Counted from the first letter of the stretch, positions 32,533 through 40,911 are shown. The stretch: DNA of 64,000 nucleotides from CAZMGD01 sp964565705 (GCA_964565705.1 CAZMGD010000002.1:18608-82607); one strand, 5' to 3'. Notes: a model not told the origin generated them from the letters alone. Translations and numbers: made by a program.

Positions 32533-34116
32533 TCAGGGCAGGACGGTGTCCGCCTCGGGCGACTCCATCGCCTGCACGATTCGCTGCACAGGCAAGGCCG
32601 GCATCCTCCGGAGCAGTACGGTGGCGATCGAGGCGACGCCGACCACCACGATCGCGGCGACGATCGCGGCGATGCCCATGCCGTCGGTGAACGCCGCTCG
32701 GGCCTGCTGCACCAGCGAGCCGGCGACGTCGGCAGGGAGGGTCTTCGCCGCCTGCAGGGCGCCGGCCAGGCCTGACGAGACCTGCTCGCCTGCGTCGGGC
32801 GGCAGCGCCTCGACGGTCGGCCCCATCGTCGAGCGGTAGTGGGTCGTGACGATCGATCCGAGCACGGCGACACCGAGCGCGCCACCGAGCTCACGCGTCG
32901 TGTCGTTCATCGCCGAGCCCATGCCAGCGCGCTCCAGCGGCACCGACGTCATGATCAGCGCCGTGAACGGGCTCATCGTCACGGACATGCCGGCCATCAT
33001 CGGGGTCAGCGCGAAGTAGATCGCCCAACCGTGGCTCGTCGTCTGCAGCGTCGACAGCAGCAGCAGACCGAACGCGATGAGACCCATCCCGATCGGCACC
33101 ATCGTGCCGATCCCGAAGCGCTGCACCAGCCGGGGTGCCTGGGGCGCGAGCAACATCATCACGAGCGGCATGGGCAGCATGATCAGGCCGGCGTGGAACG
33201 GCGAGAACCCGAGCACCATCTGCAGGTACTGCGTGGAGAGGAAGGCGACGCCGAACATCGCGAAGAAACACAGGGCGATGCCGACCGCGGAGATGCTGAA
33301 GCGAGGGTTGTTCAGCAGTTGCAGATCGAACATCGGGTCGTCGGTCGTGCGCTCGCGGAGAACGAAGGCGCCGAGGGCGACGATCGCGACGGCGAAGGCG
33401 AGCAGGGTGTGGGTCGATCCCCACCCGTGCTCGGGCGCCTCGATGATCGCGTACACGAGTGCACCGATGGCGAGGATCGACAGGAGCGCGCCCGGGATGT
33501 CGATGCGGTGCTGCTCGGGATCGCGTGACTCCGGGAGGAGGATCCGGCCGGCGACGATGGCCACCGCGAGGAGCGGCACGTTGATGAGGAACACCGATCC
33601 CCACCAGAAGTGCTCGACGAGGAATCCCGAGATGGGGGGCCCGAGCGCCGCGCCGCCCGCGGCGATGCCCGCCCAGATGCTGATCGCCTTGGGCCGTTCG
33701 TAGGGCTCGAACACGTTGGTCAGCAGCGACAGCGTCGACGGCATCACGAACGCAGCGGCAAAGCCCATCACCGCACGAAGCGCGATCACCTGGTCGGCGC
33801 TGTCGGCCATCGACGCGCCGACCGCGCCGAGCAGGAACAGCACCATCCCGGCCTGCAGTACGAGCTTGCGGCCGAAGCGATCGCCGATCGTGCCGGCGGT
33901 GAACAGCATGCCGGCGAACACCAGGCTGTAGGCGTCGACCATCCACTGCAGCGAGCTGCTCGACGCGTTGAGGTCTTCGGCCATCTGCGGCAGCGCCACG
34001 TTGAGGCTGCCGTTGGCGACCATGATCACCATCAGGCTGAGGCACAGCACCACGAGGATCTTCCAGCGGTTGGCGTGCACGGCGGGGTCGATCGTGCTGA
34101 CCTGGTCGTCGATCAT
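32533..34116 (-). CDS. MFS drug transporter, DHA2 (14-span) family
   Basis: A 527-residue transporter. The first span WKILVVLCLSLMVIMVANGSLNVALPQMAEDL with motif D1-like residues, DAYSLVFAGMLFTAGTIGDRFGRKLVLQ (motif A, GxxxDRxGRK) and IWAGIAAGGAALGPPISGFLVEHFWWGSVFLINVPLLAVA (motif C region) place it with EmrB/QacA exporters. About 14 spans fit the length. Start ATG at 34114-34116, preceded by a GAGGAA site. No adjacent regulator; the next gene on the strand is the SoxR-controlled flavin reductase, 54 bp upstream, so co-transcription is possible. Confidence 0.9.
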   Translation of the reverse strand: MIDDQVSTIDPAVHANRWKILVVLCLSLMVIMVANGSLNVALPQMAEDLNASSSSLQWMVDAYSLVFAGMLFTAGTIGDRFGRKLVLQAGMVLFLLGAVGASMADSADQVIALRAVMGFAAAFVMPSTLSLLTNVFEPYERPKAISIWAGIAAGGAALGPPISGFLVEHFWWGSVFLINVPLLAVAIVAGRILLPESRDPEQHRIDIPGALLSILAIGALVYAIIEAPEHGWGSTHTLLAFAVAIVALGAFVLRERTTDDPMFDLQLLNNPRFSISAVGIALCFFAMFGVAFLSTQYLQMVLGFSPFHAGLIMLPMPLVMMLLAPQAPRLVQRFGIGTMVPIGMGLIAFGLLLLSTLQTTSHGWAIYFALTPMMAGMSVTMSPFTALIMTSVPLERAGMGSAMNDTTRELGGALGVAVLGSIVTTHYRSTMGPTVEALPPDAGEQVSSGLAGALQAAKTLPADVAGSLVQQARAAFTDGMGIAAIVAAIVVVGVASIATVLLRRMPALPVQRIVQAMESPEADTVLP

Positions 34117-34170
34117 GAGGTTCCTCGAGGTCGGGGGGCGTGACCGGGCTCCATCCTGCCGTACGGCCGG

Positions 34171-34743
34171 TCAGGACGCGGTAGCGAGAGCGACCCGGCG
34201 GCCCGCGCGCAGCGTCGTGGCCCACCAGACCAGATCGTCGAGCATCACCTCTGCCGCGGTGTTCGCCGCCGCGTCGTGTGGCTGGCCGTCGGCGTCGAAG
34301 CGCTCCCACGCGCCGTGGAAGCTCACGACGTCGCGGATCGTGGCCGCCCGGACCTCGGCGAACACCGGGCGGAGGTGTTCCACGGCGCGCAGGCCACCGC
34401 TCAACCCGCCGTACGACACGAACGCGACCGGCTTGCGGGCGAACTCGCCGCGGCTGAGGTCGATCGCCTGCTTCAGCGGTGCCGGGTAGCTGTGGTTGTA
34501 CTCGGGGGTCACGACGACGAACGCGTCGGCCCGGTCGAGGCGACGGAGGTACTCCTCCAGCTCGGGTGTCGCGTCGCGGGTCCACACGTGCGGCAGGTCG
34601 GCAGTCGCGAGGTCGATGACGTCGAGGTCGAAGTCGTCGCGCTCCTCGATCGCGTCGGCGATCCACGCGGCGACGGTCGTTCCGAACCGACCCTCGCGGG
34701 TCGAACCGATCATGAGCGCGATGCGGAGGGTATGAGGGGTCAT
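34171..34743 (-). CDS. NADPH-dependent FMN reductase, probable SoxR target
   Basis: A 190-residue flavodoxin-fold reductase: RIALMIGSTREGRFGTTVAAW is the FMN phosphate-binding loop, FVVVTPEYNHSYPAPLKQAIDL the family signature, and AFVSYGGLSGGLRAVEHLRPVF the isoalloxazine-binding loop. Start ATG at 34741-34743, seven bases after a minus-strand TAGCAT. The promoter has the long 19-bp spacer containing a SoxR-type dyad, and soxR is divergent. A flavin reductase of this kind (SCO2478) is a known SoxR target in Streptomyces coelicolor, so the role is likely in handling redox-active compounds. Confidence 0.92.
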   Translation of the reverse strand: MTPHTLRIALMIGSTREGRFGTTVAAWIADAIEERDDFDLDVIDLATADLPHVWTRDATPELEEYLRRLDRADAFVVVTPEYNHSYPAPLKQAIDLSRGEFARKPVAFVSYGGLSGGLRAVEHLRPVFAEVRAATIRDVVSFHGAWERFDADGQPHDAAANTAAEVMLDDLVWWATTLRAGRRVALATAS

Positions 34744-34750
34744 GGGCGAG

Positions 34751-34783
34751 ATGCTAGAAGTTCAAGTTCACTTGAAGTCAAGG
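34751..34783 (-). promoter_or_regulatory. SoxR-type promoter with 19-bp spacer and dyad
   Basis: On the minus strand TTGACT (-35, plus coordinates 34776-34781) and TAGCAT (-10, 34751-34756) are 19 bp apart. The spacer carries the dyad TTCAAGTGAACTTGAA (34761-34776), very close to the known SoxR box (CCTCAAGTTAACTTGAGG). An over-long spacer with a central dyad is the classical MerR/SoxR activator design. The ATG of the FMN reductase begins seven bases after the -10. Confidence 0.85.
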
Positions 34784-34801
34784 AGCTATGGTGGCAACGC
34801 C

Positions 34802-35239
34802 ATGGAGAAGTGGTTGACGATCGGCGCGGTCAGTGAGCGCACGGGTGTTGCGACGTCCGCCCTGCGCTACTACGAGGCCGAGGGACTCGTCCATGCCGAA
34901 CGCACCGCGAGCGGCCAACGGCGCTATCACCGGGATGCGCTGCGACGTGTGTCGTTCGTGCGCGTCGCCCAGGAGGTGGGCTTGACGTTGCAGGAGATCC
35001 GCGAGGCGATGGCGTCGCTGCCCGACAACCGTACGCCGACGGAGAAGGACTGGCACCGCCTGTCGATGTCGTGGAAGCCCCGCCTCGACGCCCAGATCGC
35101 CATGCTCGAGCGCCTGCGCGAGCGGCTGGACCGCTGCATCGGTTGTGGCTGCTTGTCGCTCAAGGTCTGCCACATCGTCAACCCGGATGACTGCGCCGGC
35201 CACACCGGCTGCGGCCCCCGCTACGTCGTCGCCGACTGA
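34802..35239 (+). CDS. soxR: redox-sensitive MerR-family regulator SoxR
   Basis: A 145-residue MerR protein: LTIGAVSERTGVATSALRYYEAEGL is the winged helix-turn-helix, followed by a dimerisation helix and the iron-sulfur cluster motif CIGCGCLSLKVC (C-x2-C-x-C-x5-C) diagnostic of SoxR. The ATG at 34802 gives the standard start, nine bases after TATGGT (34787-34792); an in-frame ATG 60 bases upstream would run through the operator. It senses redox-active compounds through its [2Fe-2S] cluster and should activate the divergent FMN reductase. No soxS is present, as in other actinobacteria. Confidence 0.95.
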   Translation: MEKWLTIGAVSERTGVATSALRYYEAEGLVHAERTASGQRRYHRDALRRVSFVRVAQEVGLTLQEIREAMASLPDNRTPTEKDWHRLSMSWKPRLDAQIAMLERLRERLDRCIGCGCLSLKVCHIVNPDDCAGHTGCGPRYVVAD

Positions 35240-35251
35240 CCGAGCTCACAT

Positions 35252-35290
35252 GGGCGCGGAGACTGCCGGCTTCCGGGGGTTTGCGCGCCA
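35252..35290. repeat. 39-bp GGGCGCGGAGA element, degenerate copy (D3)
   Basis: Begins GGGCGCGGAGACTGCCGGCT as in the pair at 50832 and 50884, but its right half (TTTGCGCGCC) no longer pairs fully. It lies between soxR and the cobA promoter. Confidence 0.55.
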
Positions 35291-35329
35291 AAGCCGGGCG
35301 GCGGGGGAGGGTCGTAGGCTCGGGCGGCG

Positions 35330-36049
35330 ATGACCGTCTACCTCGTCGGCGCCGGGCCCGGCGATCCCGAGTTGCTCACCGTGCGCGCCGTGCGGTTGCT
35401 CGGGGAGGCCGACGTGGTGCTCCACGACCGACTCGTCGGCGCCGAGACGCTGGCGCTCGTGGGTCCTGGCGCCGAGGTCATCGACGTCGGCAAGGAGAGC
35501 GGCAGCCACGCGATCCCTCAGCCGGACATCAACGACCTCCTCGTGCGCCACGGGAGGACCGGCGCCACGGTCGTGCGCCTGAAGGGCGGCGATCCCTACG
35601 TGTTCGGGCGCGGTGGTGAAGAGGCACAGGCACTGCTCGACGCGGGCATCCCGGTGGAGGTCGTGCCGGGGATCACCTCCGCGATCGCGGCGCCCATGGC
35701 CGCAGGTGTCCCGGTCACGATGCGCAACCAGGCATTGGCGTTCACCGTGGTGACCGGACACGCCGACCCGAACGGACCGATGACCGTGGATTGGGCGGCT
35801 CACGTCGCGACCGGGGCCACGCTCGTGATCCTCATGGGCGTCGGTCGCATCGGCGCCATCGCCGGTCACCTCCTCGACGCCGGCATGGATCCGGCCACGG
35901 CGGTCGCCGGCATCCAATGGGCGTTCACCCCCCGTCAGCACGTCACCCGCACGACCCTCGCCGAGGTCGCCACCGCGGGCATCGCCCCGCCGGCGACGAT
36001 CGTCGTCGGCGACGTCGCCGCGCTCGACCTCCGCTCGCCCGGGGTCTGA
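35330..36049 (+). CDS. cobA: uroporphyrinogen-III C-methyltransferase
   Basis: A 239-residue SUMT that methylates uroporphyrinogen III twice to precorrin-2, the branch point to sirohaem and cobalamin. TVYLVGAGPGDPELLTVRAVRLL is the SAM-binding start, then VLHDRLV, RLKGGDPYVFGRGGEEAQAL and VEVVPGITSAIAAPMAAGVPVT. It is a stand-alone SUMT without CysG dehydrogenase parts. ATG at 35330, nine bases after TAGGCT (35315-35320). The DNA ligase gene begins directly after its stop with no gap; no other tetrapyrrole gene is nearby. Confidence 0.95.
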   Translation: MTVYLVGAGPGDPELLTVRAVRLLGEADVVLHDRLVGAETLALVGPGAEVIDVGKESGSHAIPQPDINDLLVRHGRTGATVVRLKGGDPYVFGRGGEEAQALLDAGIPVEVVPGITSAIAAPMAAGVPVTMRNQALAFTVVTGHADPNGPMTVDWAAHVATGATLVILMGVGRIGAIAGHLLDAGMDPATAVAGIQWAFTPRQHVTRTTLAEVATAGIAPPATIVVGDVAALDLRSPGV

Positions 36050-36940
36050 GTGGCGCTGTCGTTCCCCGTCGTGCCGATGAAGGGTGTGCTCGGCACGCTC
36101 CCGGCCGACGACGACCAGTGGGCGTTCGAGATCAAGTACGACGGCTACCGCACGCTCGCATTCGTCGACGGTGAGCAGACTCGACTGCAGTCGACCACGC
36201 TCGCCGACGTCAGCCGCCGCTGGCCGGAGATCGGTGGTCTGGCCTCGGGCGTCCACGCGTCGAGCGCGATCCTCGACGGCGAGCTGGCGGTGCTCGACGA
36301 CCTCGGCCGCCCGCGGTTCGAGCTGATCCAGCGCCACGAACGCTCCGCCGTCTACTTCGTGTTCGACATCCTCCAGATCGACGGTCGCGACACGATCGCG
36401 CTGCAGTACGAGCAACGACGGCGTCTGCTCGCCGAGGTGGTCGAACCCGGTGGGAACTGGACCGTGCCGACCCACCACGTCGGCGATGGTGCGGCGTTGC
36501 TCGCCGCCACCGCGGCGCAGCAGCTCGAGGGCGTCATGGCCAAGCGCCTCGGCAGCACCTACCAGCCCGGCGGGCGCACCCCGAACTGGCGCAAGATCAA
36601 GAATCGGATCCGGGTCGAGGTCGTGGTCGGCGGGTTCACGGCCGGCAGCGGCAATCGAGAGTCCACGTTCGGGGCGATCCTCGTCGGCCGTCCGGTGGAC
36701 GGCGACCTGGTGTTCGCAGGAGGTGTCGGTTCCGGCTTCAACCAGCGGACGCTCGAAGCGATGCGCCGCCGGTTCGAGGATCTGCGCGCCGACGACTGCC
36801 CGTTCACGCCGACGCCACCGCGCGAGTACGTTCGCCAGGCGACGTGGGTGCGGCCCGAGCTGACCGCGCTGGTCGAGATCACCGAGTTCACCAACGACGG
36901 CTACGTCCGCCAAGCAACCTTCATCCGCCTCGTCGAGTGA
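36050..36940 (+). CDS. ATP-dependent DNA ligase (LigC/LigD-ligase type)
   Basis: A 296-residue stand-alone ligase starting at a GTG that follows the cobA stop with no gap. Motif I is EIKYDGYR with catalytic Lys29; DGELAVLDD is motif III, YFVFDILQIDG motif IIIa, EGVMAKRLGSTYQPGGRTPNWRKIKN covers motifs IV and V, and the C-terminal OB domain ends with ITEFTNDGYVRQATF (motif VI region). This fits the LigC or LigD ligase domain of bacterial end-joining or base-excision repair. No Ku gene is in view. Its coupling with cobA is unexplained. A 44-bp palindrome follows its stop. Confidence 0.93.
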   Translation: MALSFPVVPMKGVLGTLPADDDQWAFEIKYDGYRTLAFVDGEQTRLQSTTLADVSRRWPEIGGLASGVHASSAILDGELAVLDDLGRPRFELIQRHERSAVYFVFDILQIDGRDTIALQYEQRRRLLAEVVEPGGNWTVPTHHVGDGAALLAATAAQQLEGVMAKRLGSTYQPGGRTPNWRKIKNRIRVEVVVGGFTAGSGNRESTFGAILVGRPVDGDLVFAGGVGSGFNQRTLEAMRRRFEDLRADDCPFTPTPPREYVRQATWVRPELTALVEITEFTNDGYVRQATFIRLVE

Positions 36941-36953
36941 AACCCCTTTGAAT

Positions 36954-36997
36954 CTCGGGAGCGTTCTGGCTGCCAGAACAGCCAAAACGCTCCCGAG
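36954..36997. repeat. 44-bp palindrome, GAGCG-stem type (copy A2)
   Basis: Outer arms CTCGGGAGCGTT and AACGCTCCCGAG are perfect; the inner TGGCTG/CAGCCA also pairs, with a single mismatch between. It lies between two convergent genes and is preceded by ACCCCTTTG, as is copy B2. Confidence 0.85.
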
Positions 36998-37011
36998 TTC
37001 GTTGGATCGCG

Positions 37012-38190
37012 TCAATCGTCGAGCGCTTGGTACACGCTCGTCCAGAAGTCGGCGAGCACGTTCCAGTGCACCGGCGCGTCGAGGCGGTGGTTCATCATCA
37101 GCACTGCGCTGACGTCGTTGATGGGGTCGGCATACCAGCTCGAGCCGAACCCGCCATCCCAGCCGAACCGGCCGGGAACCGCCGCGGGGCCGTTGCGATC
37201 TCGGAACACGGACAACCCGAGCCCCCAGCCGCGTCCCGGGTCGAGGATCGGAGCACCGCCGGCACGCAACTCGGGCGTGAGCTGGTCGGTCGTCATCGCC
37301 TCGACCGTCGTCCGGCCGAGGATGCGCCCGCCGCGGTGCGCGCCGCGGCGCAGCATCATCTCGCCGAACGCGGCGTAGTCGTCCACGGTCGACACGAGCC
37401 CCGCGGCACCATCGGGGAACGCCGGTGCTGAGCTCCACAGCCCGTCGGCTGGATCGGCGATCGTCGACGTGCCGGAGTCGTCGAGCCCCCACACCGGGGT
37501 GAACCGGGCGAGCGAGGCCGCCGGCACGCTGAACCCGGTGTCGCGCATGGCGAGCGGCTCGAACAGCCGCTCGGACAGGAACTGCTCGAAGGGTTGGCCG
37601 GCGACGCGAGCGACGAGCACGCCGAGCACGCTGGCGCTCGCGCCGTACCGCCACCGCTCACCCGGCTGCGACATGAGTGGGAGTGTCGCCAGCTGCTCGA
37701 TCCACGCGTCGGGCCCGTGGGGCACGCTCGGGTCGGGCGGGCCGAGCGCGCCGAGGTGCAGCTCGCGCTCGGCGGCGAAGATCGGCGCCCCACTCGTCAT
37801 CAGCGGGATGTCCAGCCCGAGTCCGTAGGTGTACGTCAGCAAGTCGCGCAGCGTGATCGGCCGTTCGAGCTCGACCGTGTCGTCGAGCGGTCCGCCCGGG
37901 TCGCGCAGCACTCGCACCGCGCCGAGTTCGGGCAGGAATGTGGCAACCGGGTCGTCGAGCGCGACCCTGCACTCCTCGACGAGGATCATCACCGCGGCCG
38001 CCGTGATCGGCTTGGTCAGCGACGAGATGCGGAAGATCGTGTCCCGCGCCACGGCGCCGAACGTCTCGACGACGACTTCGCTGCCTCGTCGCACATGGAC
38101 GACGATGCCCGGCACCTGGCCACGTTCCACGTAGCCGTCCATGACCCGCCGCAGCGTCTCCAGCCGCGAGGGTGAGAGTCCGTTGCTCAT
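37012..38190 (-). CDS. serine hydrolase, beta-lactamase/esterase (class C fold)
   Basis: A 392-residue protein of the beta-lactamase-related (PBP4-like/EstB) family. The nucleophile motif is S57-L-T-K60 in FRISSLTKPITAAAVMILVEE; WRYGASASVLGVLVARVAG holds the Tyr motif; a C-terminal GWDGGFGSSWYADP corresponds to the third box. There is no signal peptide, so it is probably a cytoplasmic esterase or transacylase. Start ATG at 38188-38190 with GGAGGT close by. It is transcribed after the acyl-CoA synthetase? No: both are on the minus strand, with the synthetase (38228) upstream by 37 bp, so an operon is likely. Confidence 0.88.
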   Translation of the reverse strand: MSNGLSPSRLETLRRVMDGYVERGQVPGIVVHVRRGSEVVVETFGAVARDTIFRISSLTKPITAAAVMILVEECRVALDDPVATFLPELGAVRVLRDPGGPLDDTVELERPITLRDLLTYTYGLGLDIPLMTSGAPIFAAERELHLGALGPPDPSVPHGPDAWIEQLATLPLMSQPGERWRYGASASVLGVLVARVAGQPFEQFLSERLFEPLAMRDTGFSVPAASLARFTPVWGLDDSGTSTIADPADGLWSSAPAFPDGAAGLVSTVDDYAAFGEMMLRRGAHRGGRILGRTTVEAMTTDQLTPELRAGGAPILDPGRGWGLGLSVFRDRNGPAAVPGRFGWDGGFGSSWYADPINDVSAVLMMNHRLDAPVHWNVLADFWTSVYQALDD

Positions 38191-38227
38191 CCGACCTCCA
38201 TTCGGCGACGGGCGTACCCGAATTCGT

Positions 38228-39715
38228 TCAGAACGAACGCGACTCGGCGACCTCGGTCTTGAGGACGCGCCGCAGCAGCTTGCCCGTCTCGCTGTAGGGC
38301 AGCTCGTCGCGGACCTCGACGACCTCGGGCACCTTCGTGCTGCGGAGGCGCTCGCGCACGAACGTGCGCAGCTCGTCCTCGTCGACGGACTCGTCCGCCG
38401 GCACGATGACCGCGGCCACCGCTTCGCCCCACTCGGTCGACGGGATGCCGAACACGGCGACGTCGGCGACGAGGGGATGGGTGCGCAGCACGTCCTCGAT
38501 CTCGCCGGGGGAGATGTTCTCGCCCCCGCGCACGATCACGTCGTCGAGCCGGCCCTCGACGTAGAGGAAGCCGTCCTCGTCGAAGTGACCGCCGTCGTTG
38601 GTGTGGAACCAGCCCTCGTCCTGGTCGGAGTCGCGCCCGACGTACTCGCCCGACACCTGCTCGCCGCGCACCCAGATCTCGCCGCTGTCTCCGGGTGGCA
38701 CCTCGTTGCCGTCCTCGTCGCGGATCGAGACCTCGACCGCGGGACTCGGCTTGCCGACCGAACCGAGGCGGCCGCGCACCGCCGGATCGTCGGAGGCGAT
38801 CGCGGCGCGGTGGTCGTCGGGGGCGAGCACGGCGATGGTGGAGCTGGTCTCGGTGAGGCCGTAGGCGTTGACGAAGTCGACCGATGGCAGGTCGCCGAGC
38901 GCCCGCTCGATCACGTCGATCGGCATCCGTCCGCCGCCGTAGGACAGGTGGCGCAGCGTGGTCAGCCCGCCGCCGCGCTCGGCGATCACGTCGAGCACCC
39001 GGCCGAGCATCGTCGGCACGACCATCGCGTGCGTGACCCGGTGGGTGTCGACGGCGTCGACCCAACCGTCGGGCGTGAAGCTCTGCAGGTAGGCGATCCG
39101 CCGGCCGGTGAACAGCGAGCTGATGATCGCTGTGATCCCGGCGATGTGATACGGCGGCACGCTGACGAGGCCAGTCTCCTCCGGGTCGGCGCTGGCGAAC
39201 TCGAGCGTCCCCATCACGTAGGACATGACGTGGCTGTGGTGCAGCACGGCGGCCTTCGGCTCGCCGGTCGTGCCGGAGGTGAACAGCAGCACCGCGGTCT
39301 CGTCCGGGTCGCCGATCGTCTCGGGTTCGGCCGCGGTGGGCGCGGCCAGCAACTCGGACGTGGGGATGAGGCGCAGCCCCTCGACGTCGCTGATCCGGCT
39401 CACCATGTCGTCGTCGACGACGGCGACGGCCGGAGCTGCGCGGCCGGCGATCCGCTGCAGGTCGGCGTCGACGAGCCGGTAGTTCAGCGGGGTGAACGCG
39501 GCATCGCACAGGGCGGCGGCGAACAGGGTGATCGGTACCGCCCGCGAGTTCTGACCGAGGAACACGACCCGGTCGGCGTCGCTGCCGATCAGCGCGGCGG
39601 CGGCGACGGCGCGCTCGTGGAGCTCGCCTGCAGTCAGGTCGCCGCCGGCGTCGGACACGACGACCCGGTCGGGATCGGCCCCAGAGGCCATCTGGATCAG
39701 GATCGACAGATGCAC
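38228..39715 (-). CDS. acyl-CoA synthetase (AMP-binding family)
   Basis: A 495-residue adenylate-forming enzyme activating a carboxylic acid to its CoA ester. LLFTSGTTGEPKAAVLHHSH is the P-loop motif A3, NAYGLTETSS motif A5, GWFHTNDGGHFDEDGFLYVEGRLDDVIVRGGENISPGEIE covers A7 and A8, and the C-terminal Lys is in SETGKLLRRVL. The size suits a fatty-acid or aryl-CoA ligase. GTG start at 39713-39715, eight bases after minus-strand TACCGT (39724-39729). It probably leads the serine hydrolase gene and sits beside a hydratase and a CoA-transferase, a catabolic setting. Confidence 0.93.
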   Translation of the reverse strand: MHLSILIQMASGADPDRVVVSDAGGDLTAGELHERAVAAAALIGSDADRVVFLGQNSRAVPITLFAAALCDAAFTPLNYRLVDADLQRIAGRAAPAVAVVDDDMVSRISDVEGLRLIPTSELLAAPTAAEPETIGDPDETAVLLFTSGTTGEPKAAVLHHSHVMSYVMGTLEFASADPEETGLVSVPPYHIAGITAIISSLFTGRRIAYLQSFTPDGWVDAVDTHRVTHAMVVPTMLGRVLDVIAERGGGLTTLRHLSYGGGRMPIDVIERALGDLPSVDFVNAYGLTETSSTIAVLAPDDHRAAIASDDPAVRGRLGSVGKPSPAVEVSIRDEDGNEVPPGDSGEIWVRGEQVSGEYVGRDSDQDEGWFHTNDGGHFDEDGFLYVEGRLDDVIVRGGENISPGEIEDVLRTHPLVADVAVFGIPSTEWGEAVAAVIVPADESVDEDELRTFVRERLRSTKVPEVVEVRDELPYSETGKLLRRVLKTEVAESRSF

Positions 39716-39776
39716 GGCCGAGAACGGTAACAACCAGACCCCGGATCGCTCGATTCTGCCCTCCAGCCGCGTTCTT

Positions 39777-39879
39777 GCGGTCGGATCGGGCCCGTTTCGG
39801 GCGCGATGTCGCGGCAGGTTGGGGTGGGGGTCGGCTTCTTGCGGTCGGATCGGGCCCGTTTCGGGCGCGATCCGACCGC
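39777..39879. repeat. tandem GCGGTCGGATCG palindromes (copies C2a, C2b)
   Basis: Two copies 64 bp apart begin TTCTTGCGGTCGGATCGGGC. The second (39841-39879) is a good 39-bp palindrome (GCGGTCGGATCG with CGATCCGACCGC); in the first (39777-39815) the right arm is altered (GATGTCGCGGC), so it folds poorly. They lie between the acyl-CoA synthetase promoter and the enoyl-CoA hydratase stop. A third member lies at 56224. Confidence 0.75.
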
Positions 39880-39897
39880 AGGTTCGGTGGGTAGGGA

Positions 39898-40887
39898 TCA
39901 GGTGATGCGGTCGACGAGGCCCCACCGCAGCGCGGTCGAGGCGTCGATCGTGTCGCCGGTCAGCGCCAGCCACGCCGTCCGATGGCGCCCGATCCGCCGG
40001 GGCAGGCTCACCGTACCGCCGGCACCGGGCACGAGGCCGAGGCCGATCTCCGGCAAGCCGAGCCGAGCCGCGGGGTCGGCGACCACGGTGCCGGCGAACG
40101 CCGGCAGCTCGATCCCGGCACCCAGGCACGAGCCGTGGAGGTGCACCTCGATCCGGTCGCGCAGCTGGTGGATCAGCTGGCCGGCGCTGCGCGTCACCCG
40201 GATGACGTGGGCACGGGCCGGATCGGGGAACGAGCCGAACTCGGCGAGGTCGCCGCCGCTGCAGAACGACGGCCCGTTGCCGCGCAGCACCACGCGCCGG
40301 TCGGGCTGGGCGAGCGCCGCCGTCAGCGCGTGGACCAACCCCTCGCTGAGACCGACGTTCACGGCGTTGTGGCGTGCCGGCCGGTTCAGCACGACGTGGA
40401 TCGTCGGACCGTCGTCGTGCACCAGCACCGGCGGTGCGCCGTCGGGTGGCAAGGTCGGCGCGCCGCGCCGCGCGCACCAGGCGGCGAACTCGGCGCCCGC
40501 CTCCAACGTCGAGTACGTAGTCGACTCGGCGATCAACCCTGCGCCGACCGATCGCTGGTCGCTGTGGCGCAGCACGAGGGCGAGCGCGCTCGAAGCGACG
40601 GGGTGGGCGCGGATCAGCTCGACCAATCGCCGCGCCTCGGACTCGTCGGGCACGACGACGTCCACGAGTGCCGCCGCAGGGTTCGTGTCGTTGCCGATTC
40701 CGATCAGGACGGCCGGGACCGTGCCGAGCTCGGTGTCTGCCGCGAGAGAGTCGGGCACATCGGAGAGCTCGGCGCCCAGGGGCACGACGATCGAGGGGCA
40801 GTCGCGGGCCGCCCCGCAGAACGTGCTGAGGAGACGCAGTCGGGCCAGCTCGACGAGGCCGGCAGGGTCGAGGACGGGAGCGTCCAC
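39898..40887 (-). CDS. enoyl-CoA hydratase/isomerase with long N-terminal extension
   Basis: A 329-residue protein. The C-terminal 190 residues are a crotonase domain: HVVLNRPARHNAVNVGLSEGLVHAL, then FCSGGDLAEFGSFPDP (oxyanion loop), HLHGSCLGAGIELPAFAGTVVADP and RLGLPEIGLGLVPGAGGTVSLPRRIG. The first 140 residues (LVELARLRLLSTFCGAARDCPSIVVPL to SSALALVLRHSDQ) also look crotonase-like but degenerate, so this may be a shortened tandem or a family-specific extension. GTG start at 40885-40887, eight bases after TAGAGT (minus strand, 40896-40901). It is divergent from the CoA-transferase with only 24 bp between starts. Confidence 0.85.
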   Translation of the reverse strand: MDAPVLDPAGLVELARLRLLSTFCGAARDCPSIVVPLGAELSDVPDSLAADTELGTVPAVLIGIGNDTNPAAALVDVVVPDESEARRLVELIRAHPVASSALALVLRHSDQRSVGAGLIAESTTYSTLEAGAEFAAWCARRGAPTLPPDGAPPVLVHDDGPTIHVVLNRPARHNAVNVGLSEGLVHALTAALAQPDRRVVLRGNGPSFCSGGDLAEFGSFPDPARAHVIRVTRSAGQLIHQLRDRIEVHLHGSCLGAGIELPAFAGTVVADPAARLGLPEIGLGLVPGAGGTVSLPRRIGRHRTAWLALTGDTIDASTALRWGLVDRIT

Positions 40888-40911
40888 GACGGTCGACTCT
40901 ACGATGACCGG
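40888..40911. promoter_or_regulatory. overlapping divergent leaderless promoters
   Basis: The 24 bp between the GTG of the hydratase and the ATG of the CoA-transferase contain TAGAGT on the minus strand (40896-40901) and TACGAT on the plus strand (40900-40905). The two -10 boxes share a central TA step, with spacers of 8 and 6 bases to the start codons. One site thus seems to serve both directions. Confidence 0.7.

Noticed and set aside
34142..34172. A further TetR box (CTGCCGTACGGC) before the MFS exporter
   Set aside because: It resembles operator 2 at 29183 only in the core and overlaps the stop of the reductase gene; too weak to claim shared regulation.
39777..39879. Two similar units 64 bp apart as a CRISPR or tandem repeat array
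   Set aside because: Only two units, each an intergenic palindrome, with no further repeats or cas genes; the same holds for 50832-50922.
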